NCBI RefSeq assembly: GCF_030159595.1
Contig: NZ_BSKJ01000001.1
Coordinates: 744,001-808,000 of the forward strand
Origin: Pseudomonas putida
GTDB lineage: Bacteria; Pseudomonadota; Gammaproteobacteria; Pseudomonadales; Pseudomonadaceae
Direction: 5' to 3'
DNA length: 64,000 nucleotides
This document shows, one piece after another, positions 27,539 through 37,362 of this stretch. Every line of letters begins with the position of its first letter. Position 1 is the stretch's first letter. Below the pieces are notes generated by a model. It searched no databases. It worked only from the letters and a program-made list of their open reading frames with translations, and was not told the origin of the DNA. Made by a program: the position numbers and the translations under genes.

Positions 27539-28624
27539 GTGAGCAAACGAGCCTTTAACTTCTGCGCAGGCCCTGCCGCGCTTCCTGACGCTGTGTTGCA
27601 GCGCGCCCAGGCCGAGATGCTGGACTGGAACGGCAAAGGTTTGTCCGTGATGGAAATGAGCCATCGCAGCGACGACTATGTGGCCATCGCCGAAAAGGCC
27701 GAGCAGGACCTGCGTGACCTGCTGTCCGTCCCCTCCAACTACAAGGTGCTGTTCCTGCAAGGCGGCGCCAGCCAGCAGTTCGCTGAGATTCCGCTGAACC
27801 TGTTGCCGGAAAACGGCACTGCCGACTACATCGAAACCGGCATCTGGTCGAAAAAGGCCATCGAGGAAGCGCGTCGCTTCGGCAACATCAACGTTGCTGC
27901 CAGCGCCAAGCCCTACGACTACCTGGCCATCCCGGGTCAGAACGAGTGGAGCCTGACCAAAAACGCCGCCTATGTGCACTACGCGTCCAACGAGACTATC
28001 GGTGGCCTGCAGTTTGACTGGGTGCCAGAAACCGGTGATGTGCCGCTGGTCGTCGACATGTCGTCCGATATCCTCTCGCGCCCGATCGATGTGTCGCAGT
28101 TCGGCCTGATCTATGCCGGCGCACAGAAGAACATCGGCCCTAGCGGCCTGGTGGTTGTGATCGTGCGCGAAGACCTGTTGGGTCGCGCCCGCAGCAGCTG
28201 CCCGACCATGCTCGACTACAAGGTTTCGGCCGACAACGGCTCGATGTACAACACCCCCGCCACTTACTCCTGGTACCTCTCGGGCCTGGTCTTCGAGTGG
28301 CTGAAAGAGCAAGGTGGTGTCGATGCCATGGAGCAGCGCAACCGCGCCAAGAAAGAGCGCCTGTACGGATTCATCGATAACAGCGATTTCTACACCAACC
28401 CGATCAGCGTCAACGCCCGTTCGTGGATGAACGTGCCGTTCCGCCTGGCTGACGAGCGCCTGGACAAGGCCTTCCTCGCGGGTGCCGATGCGCGTGGCCT
28501 GCTCAACCTCAAGGGTCACCGTTCGGTGGGTGGCATGCGCGCCTCCATCTACAACGCCCTGGGCCTGGAGGCGGTGGAAGCACTGGTGGGCTACATGGCT
28601 GAATTCGAGAAGGAGCACGGCTGA
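27539..28624 (+). CDS. serC: Phosphoserine aminotransferase
   Basis: A 361-residue class V pyridoxal-phosphate aminotransferase for serine synthesis (3-phosphohydroxypyruvate to phosphoserine) that also serves pyridoxine synthesis. The N-terminus RAFNFCAGPAALP and the PLP-lysine segment YAGAQKNIGPSG (near residue 196) are diagnostic. I chose the GTG at 27539 (MSKRAF) as the family start; another GTG at 27533 is in frame. Its TGA overlaps the ATG of pheA, marking the start of a long operon serC-pheA-tyrA/aroA-cmk-rpsA. Confidence 0.96.
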   Translation: MSKRAFNFCAGPAALPDAVLQRAQAEMLDWNGKGLSVMEMSHRSDDYVAIAEKAEQDLRDLLSVPSNYKVLFLQGGASQQFAEIPLNLLPENGTADYIETGIWSKKAIEEARRFGNINVAASAKPYDYLAIPGQNEWSLTKNAAYVHYASNETIGGLQFDWVPETGDVPLVVDMSSDILSRPIDVSQFGLIYAGAQKNIGPSGLVVVIVREDLLGRARSSCPTMLDYKVSADNGSMYNTPATYSWYLSGLVFEWLKEQGGVDAMEQRNRAKKERLYGFIDNSDFYTNPISVNARSWMNVPFRLADERLDKAFLAGADARGLLNLKGHRSVGGMRASIYNALGLEAVEALVGYMAEFEKEHG

Positions 28625-29718
28625 TGTCCGAACAGGAGCTCAAGGCGCTGCGCGTACGCATCGACAGCCTCGACGAGAAAATCCTCGAGCTGATCAGCGA
28701 CCGCGCCCGTTGCGCTGAAGAAGTGGCTCGGGTCAAGACCGCCTCGCTTAAAGAAGGCGAGAAGCCGGTGTTCTACCGTCCCGAGCGTGAGGCCGCCGTG
28801 CTCAAGCGCGTGATGGAGCGCAACAAGGGGCCGCTGGGCAACGAAGAGATGGCGCGGCTGTTCCGCGAAATCATGTCGTCGTGCCTGGCCCTGGAAGAGC
28901 CGCTGAAAATCGCCTACCTCGGCCCTGAAGGTACCTTCACCCAGGCAGCGGCCATGAAGCACTTTGGCCACGCGGTGATCAGCCGACCGATGGCGGCCAT
29001 CGACGAAGTGTTCCGTGAAGTGGCGGCTGGCGCCGTCAACTTCGGCGTGGTGCCGGTGGAAAACTCCACCGAAGGCGCGGTCAGTCACACCCTGGACAGC
29101 TTCCTCGAACACGACATGGTGATTTGCGGCGAAGTCGAACTGCGTATCCACCATCACCTGCTGGTGGGCGAGAACACCAAGACCGACAGCATCACCCGCA
29201 TCTACTCCCACGCCCAGTCGCTGGCCCAGTGCCGCAAGTGGCTGGACGCGCACTACCCGAACGTGGAGCGCGTGGCTGTGTCGAGCAATGCCGAGGCGGC
29301 CAAGCGCGTCAAGGGTGAGTGGAACTCGGCGGCGATCGCCGGTGACATGGCGGCCAACCTGTATGGTCTGACCCGCCTGGCCGAAAAGATCGAAGACCGT
29401 CCGGACAACTCCACGCGCTTCCTGATGATCGGTAGCCAGGAAGTGCCGCCGACCGGTGACGACAAGACCTCGATCATTGTCTCGATGAGCAACAAGCCAG
29501 GTGCCTTGCACGAGCTGCTGGTGCCGTTCCACCAGAACGGTATCGACCTGACTCGCATCGAGACCCGTCCGTCGCGCAGTGGCAAGTGGACCTACGTCTT
29601 CTTCATCGACTTCGTTGGCCATCACCGCGACCCGCTGATCAAGGCGGTGCTGGAGCAGATCAGCCAGGAGGCTGTGGCGCTGAAGGTGCTGGGTTCGTAT
29701 CCGAAGGCGGTGCTTTGA
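28624..29718 (+). CDS. pheA: Bifunctional chorismate mutase/prephenate dehydratase (P-protein)
   Basis: A 364-residue enzyme making phenylpyruvate from chorismate. Residues about 5-95 are an AroQ chorismate mutase (LRVRIDSLDEKILELISDRA). Residues about 97-275 are the prephenate dehydratase (YLGPEGTFTQAAA, then VPVENSTEGAV and SNAEAAK). Residues about 285-360 are an ACT domain (SMSNKPGALHELL, TRIETRPSRSGKW) that binds phenylalanine for feedback control. It overlaps serC by one base. The histidinol-phosphate aminotransferase gene that follows pheA in P. aeruginosa is not present here. Confidence 0.97.
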   Translation: MSEQELKALRVRIDSLDEKILELISDRARCAEEVARVKTASLKEGEKPVFYRPEREAAVLKRVMERNKGPLGNEEMARLFREIMSSCLALEEPLKIAYLGPEGTFTQAAAMKHFGHAVISRPMAAIDEVFREVAAGAVNFGVVPVENSTEGAVSHTLDSFLEHDMVICGEVELRIHHHLLVGENTKTDSITRIYSHAQSLAQCRKWLDAHYPNVERVAVSSNAEAAKRVKGEWNSAAIAGDMAANLYGLTRLAEKIEDRPDNSTRFLMIGSQEVPPTGDDKTSIIVSMSNKPGALHELLVPFHQNGIDLTRIETRPSRSGKWTYVFFIDFVGHHRDPLIKAVLEQISQEAVALKVLGSYPKAVL

Positions 29719-29794
29719 TTCAAGATTGACGGGGTTGCAAAGCAGCCCCTACGGTCTCGCAGGCTGTCCAGATTTCAGAACAGGGTTCGCACCA

Positions 29795-32047
29795 GTGGTA
29801 AATGCAGCAAAAACCAAACCCGCACCCATCATCAACCGCCTGGTCGTGGTCGGCCTCGGCCTGATCGGCGGCTCCTTCGCCAAGGGCCTGCGTGAAAGCG
29901 GCCTGTGCCACGAAGTGGTCGGTGTCGACCTGGATGCCCCTTCGCGCAAGCAAGCCGTGGCCCTGGGCGTGGTCGACCGCTGCGAAGAAGACCTCGCTGC
30001 AGCCTGCGTGGGGGCCGATGTCATCCAGCTGGCCGTGCCGATCCTGGCCATGGAAAAAGTCTTGGCCCGCCTGGCCCGGCTTGACCTGGGTGATGCCATC
30101 ATCACCGATGTCGGCAGCGCCAAGGGCAACGTCGTCCGTGAGGCGCGAGCCGTTTTTGTTAACGAGAGCAGTCAGCGCCTGCCGCGCTTCGTCCCCGGTC
30201 ATCCCATCGCCGGTTCCGAGCAGAGCGGGGTAGAGGCCTCCAACGCCACCCTGTTCCGCCGCCACAAGGTCATCCTTACGCCGTTGGCGGAAACCGACCC
30301 GGCCGCACTGGCCTTGGTCGACCGCTTGTGGCGTGCACTGGATGCCGACGTGGAGCACATGTCGGTCGAGCGCCATGACGAAGTGCTGGCAGCCACCAGT
30401 CACTTGCCGCACTTGCTGGCCTTTGGCTTGGTCGACTCGTTGGCCAAGCGCAATGAAAACCTCGAGATCTTCCGGTACGCTGCGGGAGGCTTCCGCGATT
30501 TCACAAGAATCGCGGGCAGCGACCCGACCATGTGGCACGACATCTTCCTCGCCAACCGCGATGCTGTCCTGCGCACACTAGATACATATCGCAGCGATCT
30601 CGATGCCTTGCGCGACGCGATCGCTGAAGGGGACGGGCACCAGCTGCTGGGTGTGTTCACCCGCGCACGGGTTGCCCGCGAGCATTTCAGTAAAATCCTG
30701 GCCCGCCGGGCCTATGTGGACGCTATGAACGCCAACGATCTGATTTTCCTGGCCCAACCGGGTGGCCGCCTGAACGGGCGGATCCGCGTACCGGGCGACA
30801 AGTCGATTTCTCACCGCTCGATCATGCTCGGCTCGCTGGCCGAAGGTACTACCGAGGTTGAAGGCTTCCTCGAGGGTGAGGACGCGCTGGCGACCCTGCA
30901 AGCATTCCGTGACATGGGTGTGGTCATCGAAGGCCCCAATCACGGTCGCGTGACCATTCACGGCGTTGGCCTGCACGGCCTCAAGCCGCCACCTGGGCCG
31001 CTTTATGTGGGTAACTCCGGCACGTCGATGCGCCTGCTGTCGGGTCTGCTGGCTGGTCAGTCGTTCGACGTGACCATGACTGGCGACGCCTCGCTGTCCA
31101 AGCGCCCGATGAACCGTGTGGCCAACCCGCTGCGCGAAATGGGTGCTGTGGTCGAGACTGGCCCGGAAGGCCGCCCGCCGCTGACCATCCGCGGCGGCAG
31201 CAAGCTCAAGGCGCTGACCTACACGCTGCCGATGGCCAGTGCCCAGGTCAAATCCTGCCTGCTGCTGGCCGGCTTGTACGCCGAAGGCAAAACCACTGTC
31301 ACCGAGCCTGCACCTACCCGCGACCACACCGAGCGCATGCTGCGCGGCTTTGGCTATGCAGTCGAGTCGAACGGCCCGGTCGCCTCGCTGCAGTCTGGTG
31401 GCAAGCTCACCGCTACCCGCATCGAAGTGCCGGCCGACATCTCCTCGGCAGCGTTCTTCCTGGTGGCAGCTTCGATCGCTGAAGGCTCCGAGCTGGTGCT
31501 GGAGCATGTTGGCATCAACCCGACCCGTACCGGCGTAATCGACATCCTGCGCCTGATGGGCGGCGACATCACCCTGGAAAACCAGCGTGAAGTCGGCGGC
31601 GAACCTGTGGCTGACCTGCGCGTGCGCGGTGCGAAGCTTAAGGGTATCGACATCCCGGAAGCGCTGGTGCCGCTGGCCATCGACGAATTCCCGGTGCTGT
31701 TCGTGGCCGCCGCCTGCGCCGAAGGGCGCACCGTGCTGCGTGGCGCCGAAGAGCTGCGGGTGAAGGAGTCCGACCGTATCCAGGTGATGGCTGACGGCCT
31801 GATCACCCTCGGCATCAAGTGCGAGCCGACCCCGGACGGTATCATCATCGACGGCGGTCAGTTGGGTGGTGGCGAAGTGCATGGTCACGGTGACCACCGT
31901 ATTGCCATGGCTTTCAGTGTTGCCTCGCTGCGCGCCAGTGCGCCAATCCGTATTCATGACTGCGCCAACGTCGCCACCTCGTTCCCCAACTTCCTGGCGT
32001 TGTGTGCCGAAGTGGGTATCCGCGTGGCGGAAGAGGGCAAGTCGTGA
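29795..32047 (+). CDS. tyrA-aroA: Fused prephenate dehydrogenase / EPSP synthase
   Basis: A natural fusion of about 750 residues. The TyrA part (to about residue 300) has the NAD motif [13 protein letters not shown] and the segment VGSAKGNVV. The AroA part (from about 318) has [29 protein letters not shown] and NPTRTG, and makes 5-enolpyruvylshikimate-3-phosphate. The start is uncertain: a GTG at 29795 gives MVNAAKTK and is preferred, and a TTG at 29726 is also open. Its stop overlaps the cmk GTG. The fusion is typical of pseudomonads. The AroA motifs are discussed in the findings. Confidence 0.94.
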   Translation: MVNAAKTKPAPIINRLVVVGLGLIGGSFAKGLRESGLCHEVVGVDLDAPSRKQAVALGVVDRCEEDLAAACVGADVIQLAVPILAMEKVLARLARLDLGDAIITDVGSAKGNVVREARAVFVNESSQRLPRFVPGHPIAGSEQSGVEASNATLFRRHKVILTPLAETDPAALALVDRLWRALDADVEHMSVERHDEVLAATSHLPHLLAFGLVDSLAKRNENLEIFRYAAGGFRDFTRIAGSDPTMWHDIFLANRDAVLRTLDTYRSDLDALRDAIAEGDGHQLLGVFTRARVAREHFSKILARRAYVDAMNANDLIFLAQPGGRLNGRIRVPGDKSISHRSIMLGSLAEGTTEVEGFLEGEDALATLQAFRDMGVVIEGPNHGRVTIHGVGLHGLKPPPGPLYVGNSGTSMRLLSGLLAGQSFDVTMTGDASLSKRPMNRVANPLREMGAVVETGPEGRPPLTIRGGSKLKALTYTLPMASAQVKSCLLLAGLYAEGKTTVTEPAPTRDHTERMLRGFGYAVESNGPVASLQSGGKLTATRIEVPADISSAAFFLVAASIAEGSELVLEHVGINPTRTGVIDILRLMGGDITLENQREVGGEPVADLRVRGAKLKGIDIPEALVPLAIDEFPVLFVAAACAEGRTVLRGAEELRVKESDRIQVMADGLITLGIKCEPTPDGIIIDGGQLGGGEVHGHGDHRIAMAFSVASLRASAPIRIHDCANVATSFPNFLALCAEVGIRVAEEGKS

Positions 32048-32730
32048 GTTCGCTGGCACCGGTCATCACCATCGACGGGCCTAGCGGTTCGGGCAAGGGC
32101 ACGGTCGCCGGCCTGCTGGCCCGCGAGCTGGGCTGGAAGCTGCTGGACTCTGGCGCGCTGTACCGCTTGCTGGCGTTCAACGCCAGCAATCACGGCGTCG
32201 ACCTCACCAACGAAGAGCTGTTGACCAAACTTGCCGCCCATCTGGATGTGCAGTTCAAGGCTGCCGAGCCCGGTAAGCTTCAACAGATCATCCTTGAGGG
32301 TGAAGACGTCAGCAATGTCATCCGTACCGAAACTGTCGGTGCGGGTGCGTCGATGGTGGCTTCGTTGCCGGCAGTGCGTGACGCGCTGCTGGTGCGTCAG
32401 CGCGAGTTTCGCGAGTCGCCGGGCCTTATTGCTGACGGTCGTGACATGGGTACCGTGGTGTTCCCGGACGCCCCGTTGAAGGTCTTCCTCACCGCCAGTG
32501 CGGAGGAGCGTGCACGTCGACGCTACTTGCAGTTGAAGGGCAAGGGTGAAGATGTTAGTCTGTCGAGTCTGCTGGATGAGATTCGTGCGCGTGATGAGCG
32601 CGACACCCAACGTGCAGTGGCCCCGCTGAAGCCAGCGGCTGATGCCATTCAGTTGGACTCTACCGAGTTGTCCATCGAGCAGGTGTTGCAACGTATCAGG
32701 AGCGAGATCGCCCAGCGCGACCTTCTCTGA
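32044..32730 (+). CDS. cmk: Cytidylate kinase
   Basis: A 228-residue nucleoside monophosphate kinase phosphorylating CMP and dCMP. The P-loop is GPSGSGKGT at residues about 11-19, and the CMP-binding and lid segments are [14 protein letters not shown] and [13 protein letters not shown]. The GTG start overlaps the tyrA-aroA stop by four bases. The cmk-rpsA pairing is ancient in gamma-proteobacteria and supports co-transcription; the 124-base gap to rpsA may hold an extra rpsA promoter. Confidence 0.96.
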   Translation: MSSLAPVITIDGPSGSGKGTVAGLLARELGWKLLDSGALYRLLAFNASNHGVDLTNEELLTKLAAHLDVQFKAAEPGKLQQIILEGEDVSNVIRTETVGAGASMVASLPAVRDALLVRQREFRESPGLIADGRDMGTVVFPDAPLKVFLTASAEERARRRYLQLKGKGEDVSLSSLLDEIRARDERDTQRAVAPLKPAADAIQLDSTELSIEQVLQRIRSEIAQRDLL

Positions 32731-32854
32731 TAGCCAGGAAAGCAGGCAGGTTCACCAGTCAACGTCTTGCCGGCGTTCCTTTACTTAAAACAGACCCACA
32801 TTGTCTGGAATGTGGCGAGGGGCGTTTGTTTCGCCCGAATCTACAGGAATTAAA

Positions 32855-34531
32855 ATGAGCGAAAGCTTTGCAGAACTCTTTGAAGAAAGCCTGAAAACCC
32901 TCAATCTTCAGCCGGGTGCGATCATCACCGGTATCGTTGTCGACATCGACGGCGACTGGGTTACCGTACACGCTGGCCTGAAGTCCGAGGGTGTCATCCC
33001 GCTCGAGCAGTTCTACAACGAAGCTGGCGAGCTGACCATCAAGGTCGGTGACGAAGTTCACGTTGCGCTGGACGCGGTCGAAGACGGCTTTGGCGAAACC
33101 AAACTGTCCCGTGAAAAAGCCAAGCGCGCCGAGTGCTGGATTGTTCTGGAAGCAGCTTTCGCCGCCGAAGAAGTGGTCAAGGGCGTTATCAACGGTAAGG
33201 TTAAGGGCGGCTTCACTGTCGACGTTAACGGCATCCGTGCGTTCCTGCCGGGCTCCCTGGTTGATGTCCGCCCAGTGCGCGACACCACCCACCTGGAAGG
33301 CAAAGAGCTGGAATTCAAGGTCATCAAGCTGGACCAGAAGCGCAACAACGTTGTTGTTTCGCGTCGCAGCGTGCTGGAAGCCGAGAACTCCGCCGAGCGC
33401 GAAGCCCTGCTGGAAACCCTGCAGGAAGGCCAACAAGTCAAAGGTATCGTCAAGAACCTCACCGACTACGGCGCATTCGTGGACCTGGGCGGTATCGACG
33501 GCCTGCTGCACATCACCGACATGGCCTGGAAGCGCATCAAGCACCCATCGGAAATCGTTAACGTTGGCGACGAAGTCGACGTACGCGTTCTGAAGTTCGA
33601 CCGCGAGCGCAACCGCGTTTCGCTGGGTCTGAAGCAAATGGGCGAAGATCCGTGGGTAGCTATCACTGCCCGTTACCCAGAAGGTACTCGTGTACAAGCT
33701 CGCGTTACCAACCTGACCGACTACGGCTGCTTCGCTGAGCTGGAAGAAGGCGTTGAAGGTCTGGTACACGTTTCCGAAATGGACTGGACCAACAAGAACA
33801 TCCACCCGTCGAAAGTCGTTCAGGTTGGCGACGAAGTGGAAGTCATGGTTCTGGACATCGACGAAGAGCGTCGTCGTATCTCCCTGGGCATCAAGCAGTG
33901 CAAGTCCAACCCATGGGAAGACTTCTCCGGCCAGTTCAACAAGGGTGACAAGATCACCGGTACCATCAAGTCGATCACCGACTTCGGTATCTTCATTGGT
34001 CTGGACGGCGGCATCGACGGTCTGGTTCACCTGTCCGACATCTCCTGGAACGAAACCGGCGAAGAAGCCGTACGTCGTTTCAAGAAGGGCGACGAGCTGG
34101 AAACCGTCATCCTGTCGGTCGACCCAGAGCGCGAGCGCATCTCCCTGGGCATCAAGCAGCTGGAAGACGATCCGTTCTCCAACTTCGTTGCTGTCAATGA
34201 CAAGGGCGCTATCGTCAAGGGCATCGTGAAAGAAGTTGACGCCAAAGGCGCCATCGTCACCCTGGCCGACGACATCGAAGCCACTCTGAAAGCTTCCGAA
34301 ATCAGCCGTGACCGCGTTGAAGACGCGCGTAACGTCCTGAAGGAAGGCGAAGAGATCGAAGCCAAGATCATCAGCGTTGACCGCAAGTCCCGCGTTATCA
34401 GCCTGTCGATCAAATCGAAAGACGACGCTGAAGAGCGCGAAGCCATCCAGAGCCTGAAAAACGCTCCGGAAGCGGCTGCCGATACCACCATGGCTGCGCT
34501 GCTGCGCGAAGCAATGGCCAAGCAGAACTGA
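32855..34531 (+). CDS. rpsA: 30S ribosomal protein S1
   Basis: A 558-residue protein with six S1/OB repeats; the most regular are recognisable by repeated V(K/T)...DYGAFVDL-, [17 protein letters not shown] and [21 protein letters not shown] segments and RISLGIKQ endings. It captures mRNA on the 30S subunit and is essential. The ATG at 32855 ([12 protein letters not shown]) is the family start and follows CAGGAATTAAA; the frame remains open upstream. Codon use is strongly biased, as expected for a highly expressed gene. An intrinsic terminator follows. Confidence 0.98.
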   Translation: MSESFAELFEESLKTLNLQPGAIITGIVVDIDGDWVTVHAGLKSEGVIPLEQFYNEAGELTIKVGDEVHVALDAVEDGFGETKLSREKAKRAECWIVLEAAFAAEEVVKGVINGKVKGGFTVDVNGIRAFLPGSLVDVRPVRDTTHLEGKELEFKVIKLDQKRNNVVVSRRSVLEAENSAEREALLETLQEGQQVKGIVKNLTDYGAFVDLGGIDGLLHITDMAWKRIKHPSEIVNVGDEVDVRVLKFDRERNRVSLGLKQMGEDPWVAITARYPEGTRVQARVTNLTDYGCFAELEEGVEGLVHVSEMDWTNKNIHPSKVVQVGDEVEVMVLDIDEERRRISLGIKQCKSNPWEDFSGQFNKGDKITGTIKSITDFGIFIGLDGGIDGLVHLSDISWNETGEEAVRRFKKGDELETVILSVDPERERISLGIKQLEDDPFSNFVAVNDKGAIVKGIVKEVDAKGAIVTLADDIEATLKASEISRDRVEDARNVLKEGEEIEAKIISVDRKSRVISLSIKSKDDAEEREAIQSLKNAPEAAADTTMAALLREAMAKQN

Positions 34532-34547
34532 GTTCTGTTTGATCGGT

Positions 34548-34578
34548 AAAAAGGGCGACCCTCGGGTCGCCCTTTTTT
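34548..34578 (+). terminator. Rho-independent terminator of rpsA
   Basis: Stem aagggcgacc / ggtcgccctt with a three-base loop (ctc), flanked by an A run upstream and six T residues downstream, 17 bases after the rpsA stop. The strongest intrinsic terminator in the window. Confidence 0.95.
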
Positions 34579-34746
34579 GTGCGTCCGTTAAAGTGGCCCT
34601 GGCGTCACCCTCTGGCTAGACCATTCTTGTAAAACTTCAATCTTGAATTTTTTTATTAAGTCAAGAACCACCCTGTTCAAATCCTTCCCGGCGTGCTACA
34701 AACTGGTTAAGCAATGATCTAGCTGCTTGATAACGAAGGGAAAAAT

Positions 34747-35043
34747 ATGACGAAGTCGGAGCTGATCGAACGTATTGTCACCCATCAGGGGCTGCTCTCG
34801 TCCAAGGATGTGGAGCTGGCCATCAAGACCATGCTTGAACAGATGTCGCAATGCCTGGCTACCGGCGATCGCATCGAGATTCGCGGTTTTGGCAGCTTCT
34901 CGCTGCACTATCGTGCCCCTCGCGTGGGGCGTAACCCGAAGACCGGGCAGTCGGTCAGCCTCGAAGGCAAGTTCGTGCCGCACTTCAAGCCCGGCAAAGA
35001 GCTGCGAGACCGGGTCAACGAAGAAGACGAGGCTGAAGCCTGA
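34747..35043 (+). CDS. ihfB: Integration host factor subunit beta
   Basis: A 98-residue DNA-bending protein forming a heterodimer with IhfA. The HU/IHF signature [21 protein letters not shown] covers residues about 45-66, including the DNA-intercalating proline region, and the C-terminus is acidic as in pseudomonads. GAAGGG precedes the ATG. IHF assists sigma-54 promoters and recombination. It is followed 19 bases later by the LapA-domain gene, and the ihfB position marks the edge of the O-antigen locus in Pseudomonas. Confidence 0.97.
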   Translation: MTKSELIERIVTHQGLLSSKDVELAIKTMLEQMSQCLATGDRIEIRGFGSFSLHYRAPRVGRNPKTGQSVSLEGKFVPHFKPGKELRDRVNEEDEAEA

Positions 35044-35062
35044 TCAATCAAGGAGCAATCTG

Positions 35063-35326
35063 ATGCGTAACCTCAAGCGCGCCCTGGCGGCGGTATTTGT
35101 GCTGCTGTTGGCGGCTGTGGTGCTGTTCTTCGTGCTGGAGAACCAGCAAACCGTGTCGTTGGTCCTGTTCGGCTGGGCTGCGCCGGCAATGCCGGTTGCC
35201 GTGCTGGTATTGGCCGCGCTGGTCATTGGCTTGGCCGTCGGGCCTTTGCTGGGTGCCTACGGTGTGCAGCGCAGCAAGCGCAAGATCAGGGCGTCTGCCC
35301 GGCAGGCGGCACTGAACGGTAACTAA
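35063..35326 (+). CDS. LapA-domain (DUF1049) small membrane protein
   Basis: An 87-residue protein with two hydrophobic segments (residues about 8-25 and 43-67) joined by ENQQTVSLVLFGW, the recognisable core of the lipopolysaccharide-assembly LapA domain. The tail is basic and cytosolic. In E. coli LapA accompanies LapB in controlling LpxC; no lapB follows here, so a functional link is only suggested. AAGGAG at 35050-35055 precedes the ATG and confirms the start. It probably shares the ihfB transcript. Confidence 0.85.
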   Translation: MRNLKRALAAVFVLLLAAVVLFFVLENQQTVSLVLFGWAAPAMPVAVLVLAALVIGLAVGPLLGAYGVQRSKRKIRASARQAALNGN

Positions 35327-35428
35327 GGACATTTCCTACGCTCACTTAGGAAAGTCTCACCTGTGCATGCACGGGGCGTCGTGGAGTAATAGCGCACTTC
35401 ATTTTCGCTTCAGGTGAGTGTGCGCAGC

Positions 35429-36862
35429 ATGGAATATCCCAGCCTTTCCCATCACGGTGGGTCCCGCAGCGTTACCGGGTCTTGCCACCAGCTGCACCTC
35501 GACCCATTCACCAGTCTGCTGGTCGACTGTGGTCTCGAACAGGGCGCCGAGGCAGCGCACGGTGCAGAAGCTGCGCCGCTCGGTTTTGACGTGCAGGGCA
35601 TTCGGGCCTTGATCATCACCCATGTGCATCTGGATCACGTTGGGCGCATCCCTGCGCTGCTGGCCGCTGGCTACCGGGGTCCCATCCTGTGCAGTGAGCC
35701 TTCCGCCAAGCTACTGCCATTGGTGCTGGAAGATGCGTACAAACTGAACATCAGTAGCCAGCCCGCCCAAGTGGCGAGGTACCTCGAATTCATTCGCGAT
35801 CTTATCGTGCCTCTGCCTTTCGGGCATTGGCATGGCATTGTCGACCAGCCTGGCCTGAGCTGTCGCATTCGCCTGCAGCGTGCTGGCCATCTGCTAGGCT
35901 CTGCTTACGTCGAGTGTGACTTGGTAGTGGGTGAAGGGAACTTGCGCTGGGTGTTTTCGGGGGACCTTGGGAGTGGCCGCAACCCGATGCTTCGAGCCAT
36001 CGAGCCACCCGTGCGTGCTGACCTGCTGGTGCTTGAGAGTACCTACGGCAATCGTCTGCACCCTTTGAGCGACGAGCGCCCAGGCCGACTGGAGGCCGCC
36101 ATCGACCGTGCTCTGGCAGATCGCGGCACTTTGCTTATACCCGCGTTCAGCCTTGGTCGCACCCAGGAGTTGCTGTACGAGCTTGAGGACATCCTTCATC
36201 GCAAGGTTTTGCCGGGAAAAGCCGCTGAGAAAAACAGCGATAATCCACTCGATTGGTCACAGTTGCCGGTTATTCTCGATTCACCATTGGCCCAGCGCAT
36301 CACTGGTGCCTATCGTGAGTTACATGCCTACTGGAGCGAAGAGGCGAGAGCGCGCCTGGGTGAAGGACGCAAGCCGCTCGGGTTTGGCCAGCTGATTACA
36401 GTCGATAGTCACGCCCAGCACCTGCAGGTAGTCAATTACCTGAAAAGTACCGGTCGCCCGGCGATCGTCATAGCGGGCAATGGTATGTGTTCGGGTGGGC
36501 GTATTGTCAATTACCTGAAGGCGATGTTGGGTGACCCGCGTCATGAGGTGCTTTTTGTCGGGCACCAGGCGAAAGGCACACCAGGTGCGGTAATCCAGGC
36601 GAGTGAGGGCGCGCAGGGGTTCGTACAGCTGGATCTGGACGGGCAGATGTATGAGATTCGTGCAAAGGTACTGACGGTGGACGGCTATTCAGGGCATGCC
36701 GACCAGGCGGGGCTTGTAGCTTTCGCGTCGCAGGGCAGCGAAGTGGCCAGGCGTGTGGTGCTGGTTCACGGGGACGGCAATGCCAAGGTGGCGCTGGGCC
36801 GGGCCATCGAGGCGGCATTCAGTCAGCGAGGGCGCGTAGCTACGGTCACTGTGCCAAGGTGA
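35429..36862 (+). CDS. Beta-CASP metallo-beta-lactamase-fold RNase-like protein
   Basis: A 477-residue metallo-beta-lactamase-fold hydrolase with a beta-CASP insertion. The metal motif HVHLDHVGRIP is near residue 65, with further ligands in HLLGSAYVE, FSGDLG and the C-terminal GYSGHADQ. A basic/Ser cluster SGGRIVNYL lies late in the protein. Proteins of this type (RNase J/CPSF-like; Pseudomonas and Thermus homologs) process RNA or act as exonucleases. The ATG at 35429 has AGGTGAG ten bases upstream; a GTG at 35414 is also in frame but lacks a ribosome site. The RNA substrate is unknown. Confidence 0.88.
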   Translation: MEYPSLSHHGGSRSVTGSCHQLHLDPFTSLLVDCGLEQGAEAAHGAEAAPLGFDVQGIRALIITHVHLDHVGRIPALLAAGYRGPILCSEPSAKLLPLVLEDAYKLNISSQPAQVARYLEFIRDLIVPLPFGHWHGIVDQPGLSCRIRLQRAGHLLGSAYVECDLVVGEGNLRWVFSGDLGSGRNPMLRAIEPPVRADLLVLESTYGNRLHPLSDERPGRLEAAIDRALADRGTLLIPAFSLGRTQELLYELEDILHRKVLPGKAAEKNSDNPLDWSQLPVILDSPLAQRITGAYRELHAYWSEEARARLGEGRKPLGFGQLITVDSHAQHLQVVNYLKSTGRPAIVIAGNGMCSGGRIVNYLKAMLGDPRHEVLFVGHQAKGTPGAVIQASEGAQGFVQLDLDGQMYEIRAKVLTVDGYSGHADQAGLVAFASQGSEVARRVVLVHGDGNAKVALGRAIEAAFSQRGRVATVTVPR

Positions 36863-37362
36863 TAACGCCGGGTGGGGTACGGGCATTCATGGGGCTGCGG
36901 GTGTTTGGGGTTTATGGCTGTGCCATGGGGCATCCGATGAATGGCGGCATTTTTACAGTTTTTTGAGGAACTTGCCAAAGGAACCCGGTGACTTATCGAG
37001 GGTGTCGGCCGAGGACTTGAAGCCGGTCGCGCAGGATAGTAGCTTGTTGGCCGTAACGACGCATTGGATGTGGCAAAACAATAGCTAGCTACATATTTTA
37101 AATGATGGCCAAAGGATGGCGAAGCCTGGATAACTACAATAACATGCGCCAACATCGGAAAGTGACATGGACAATAGTAGTGGGGTGCTTGTCTTCTGGT
37201 ATTCCGAGCTTTGCGGAATGCCGGCGGGGCAGTTACCACGGCGCAGTGCCGGTATCCAGCGGGTCAGCGTTTGCGACTTGTTAATGGCCGTGCGCGCCAC
37301 CATGAGGGTTCAGGGCATTTCATGCAGCACCGATATCGCCACGCCCAGAAGGATAAGTCAGT
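36863..37362. other. Intergenic boundary of the O-antigen locus
   Basis: About 500 bases with no convincing gene, more AT-rich than the flanks around 37080-37110. A minus-strand fragment reading GFKSSADTLDKSPGS and ending at about 36957 looks protein-like and may be the relic C-terminus of a lost gene. The promoter of the sugar-gene operon should lie here. The ribosome site AGAAGGA just before 37363 belongs to the next gene. Confidence 0.5.
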
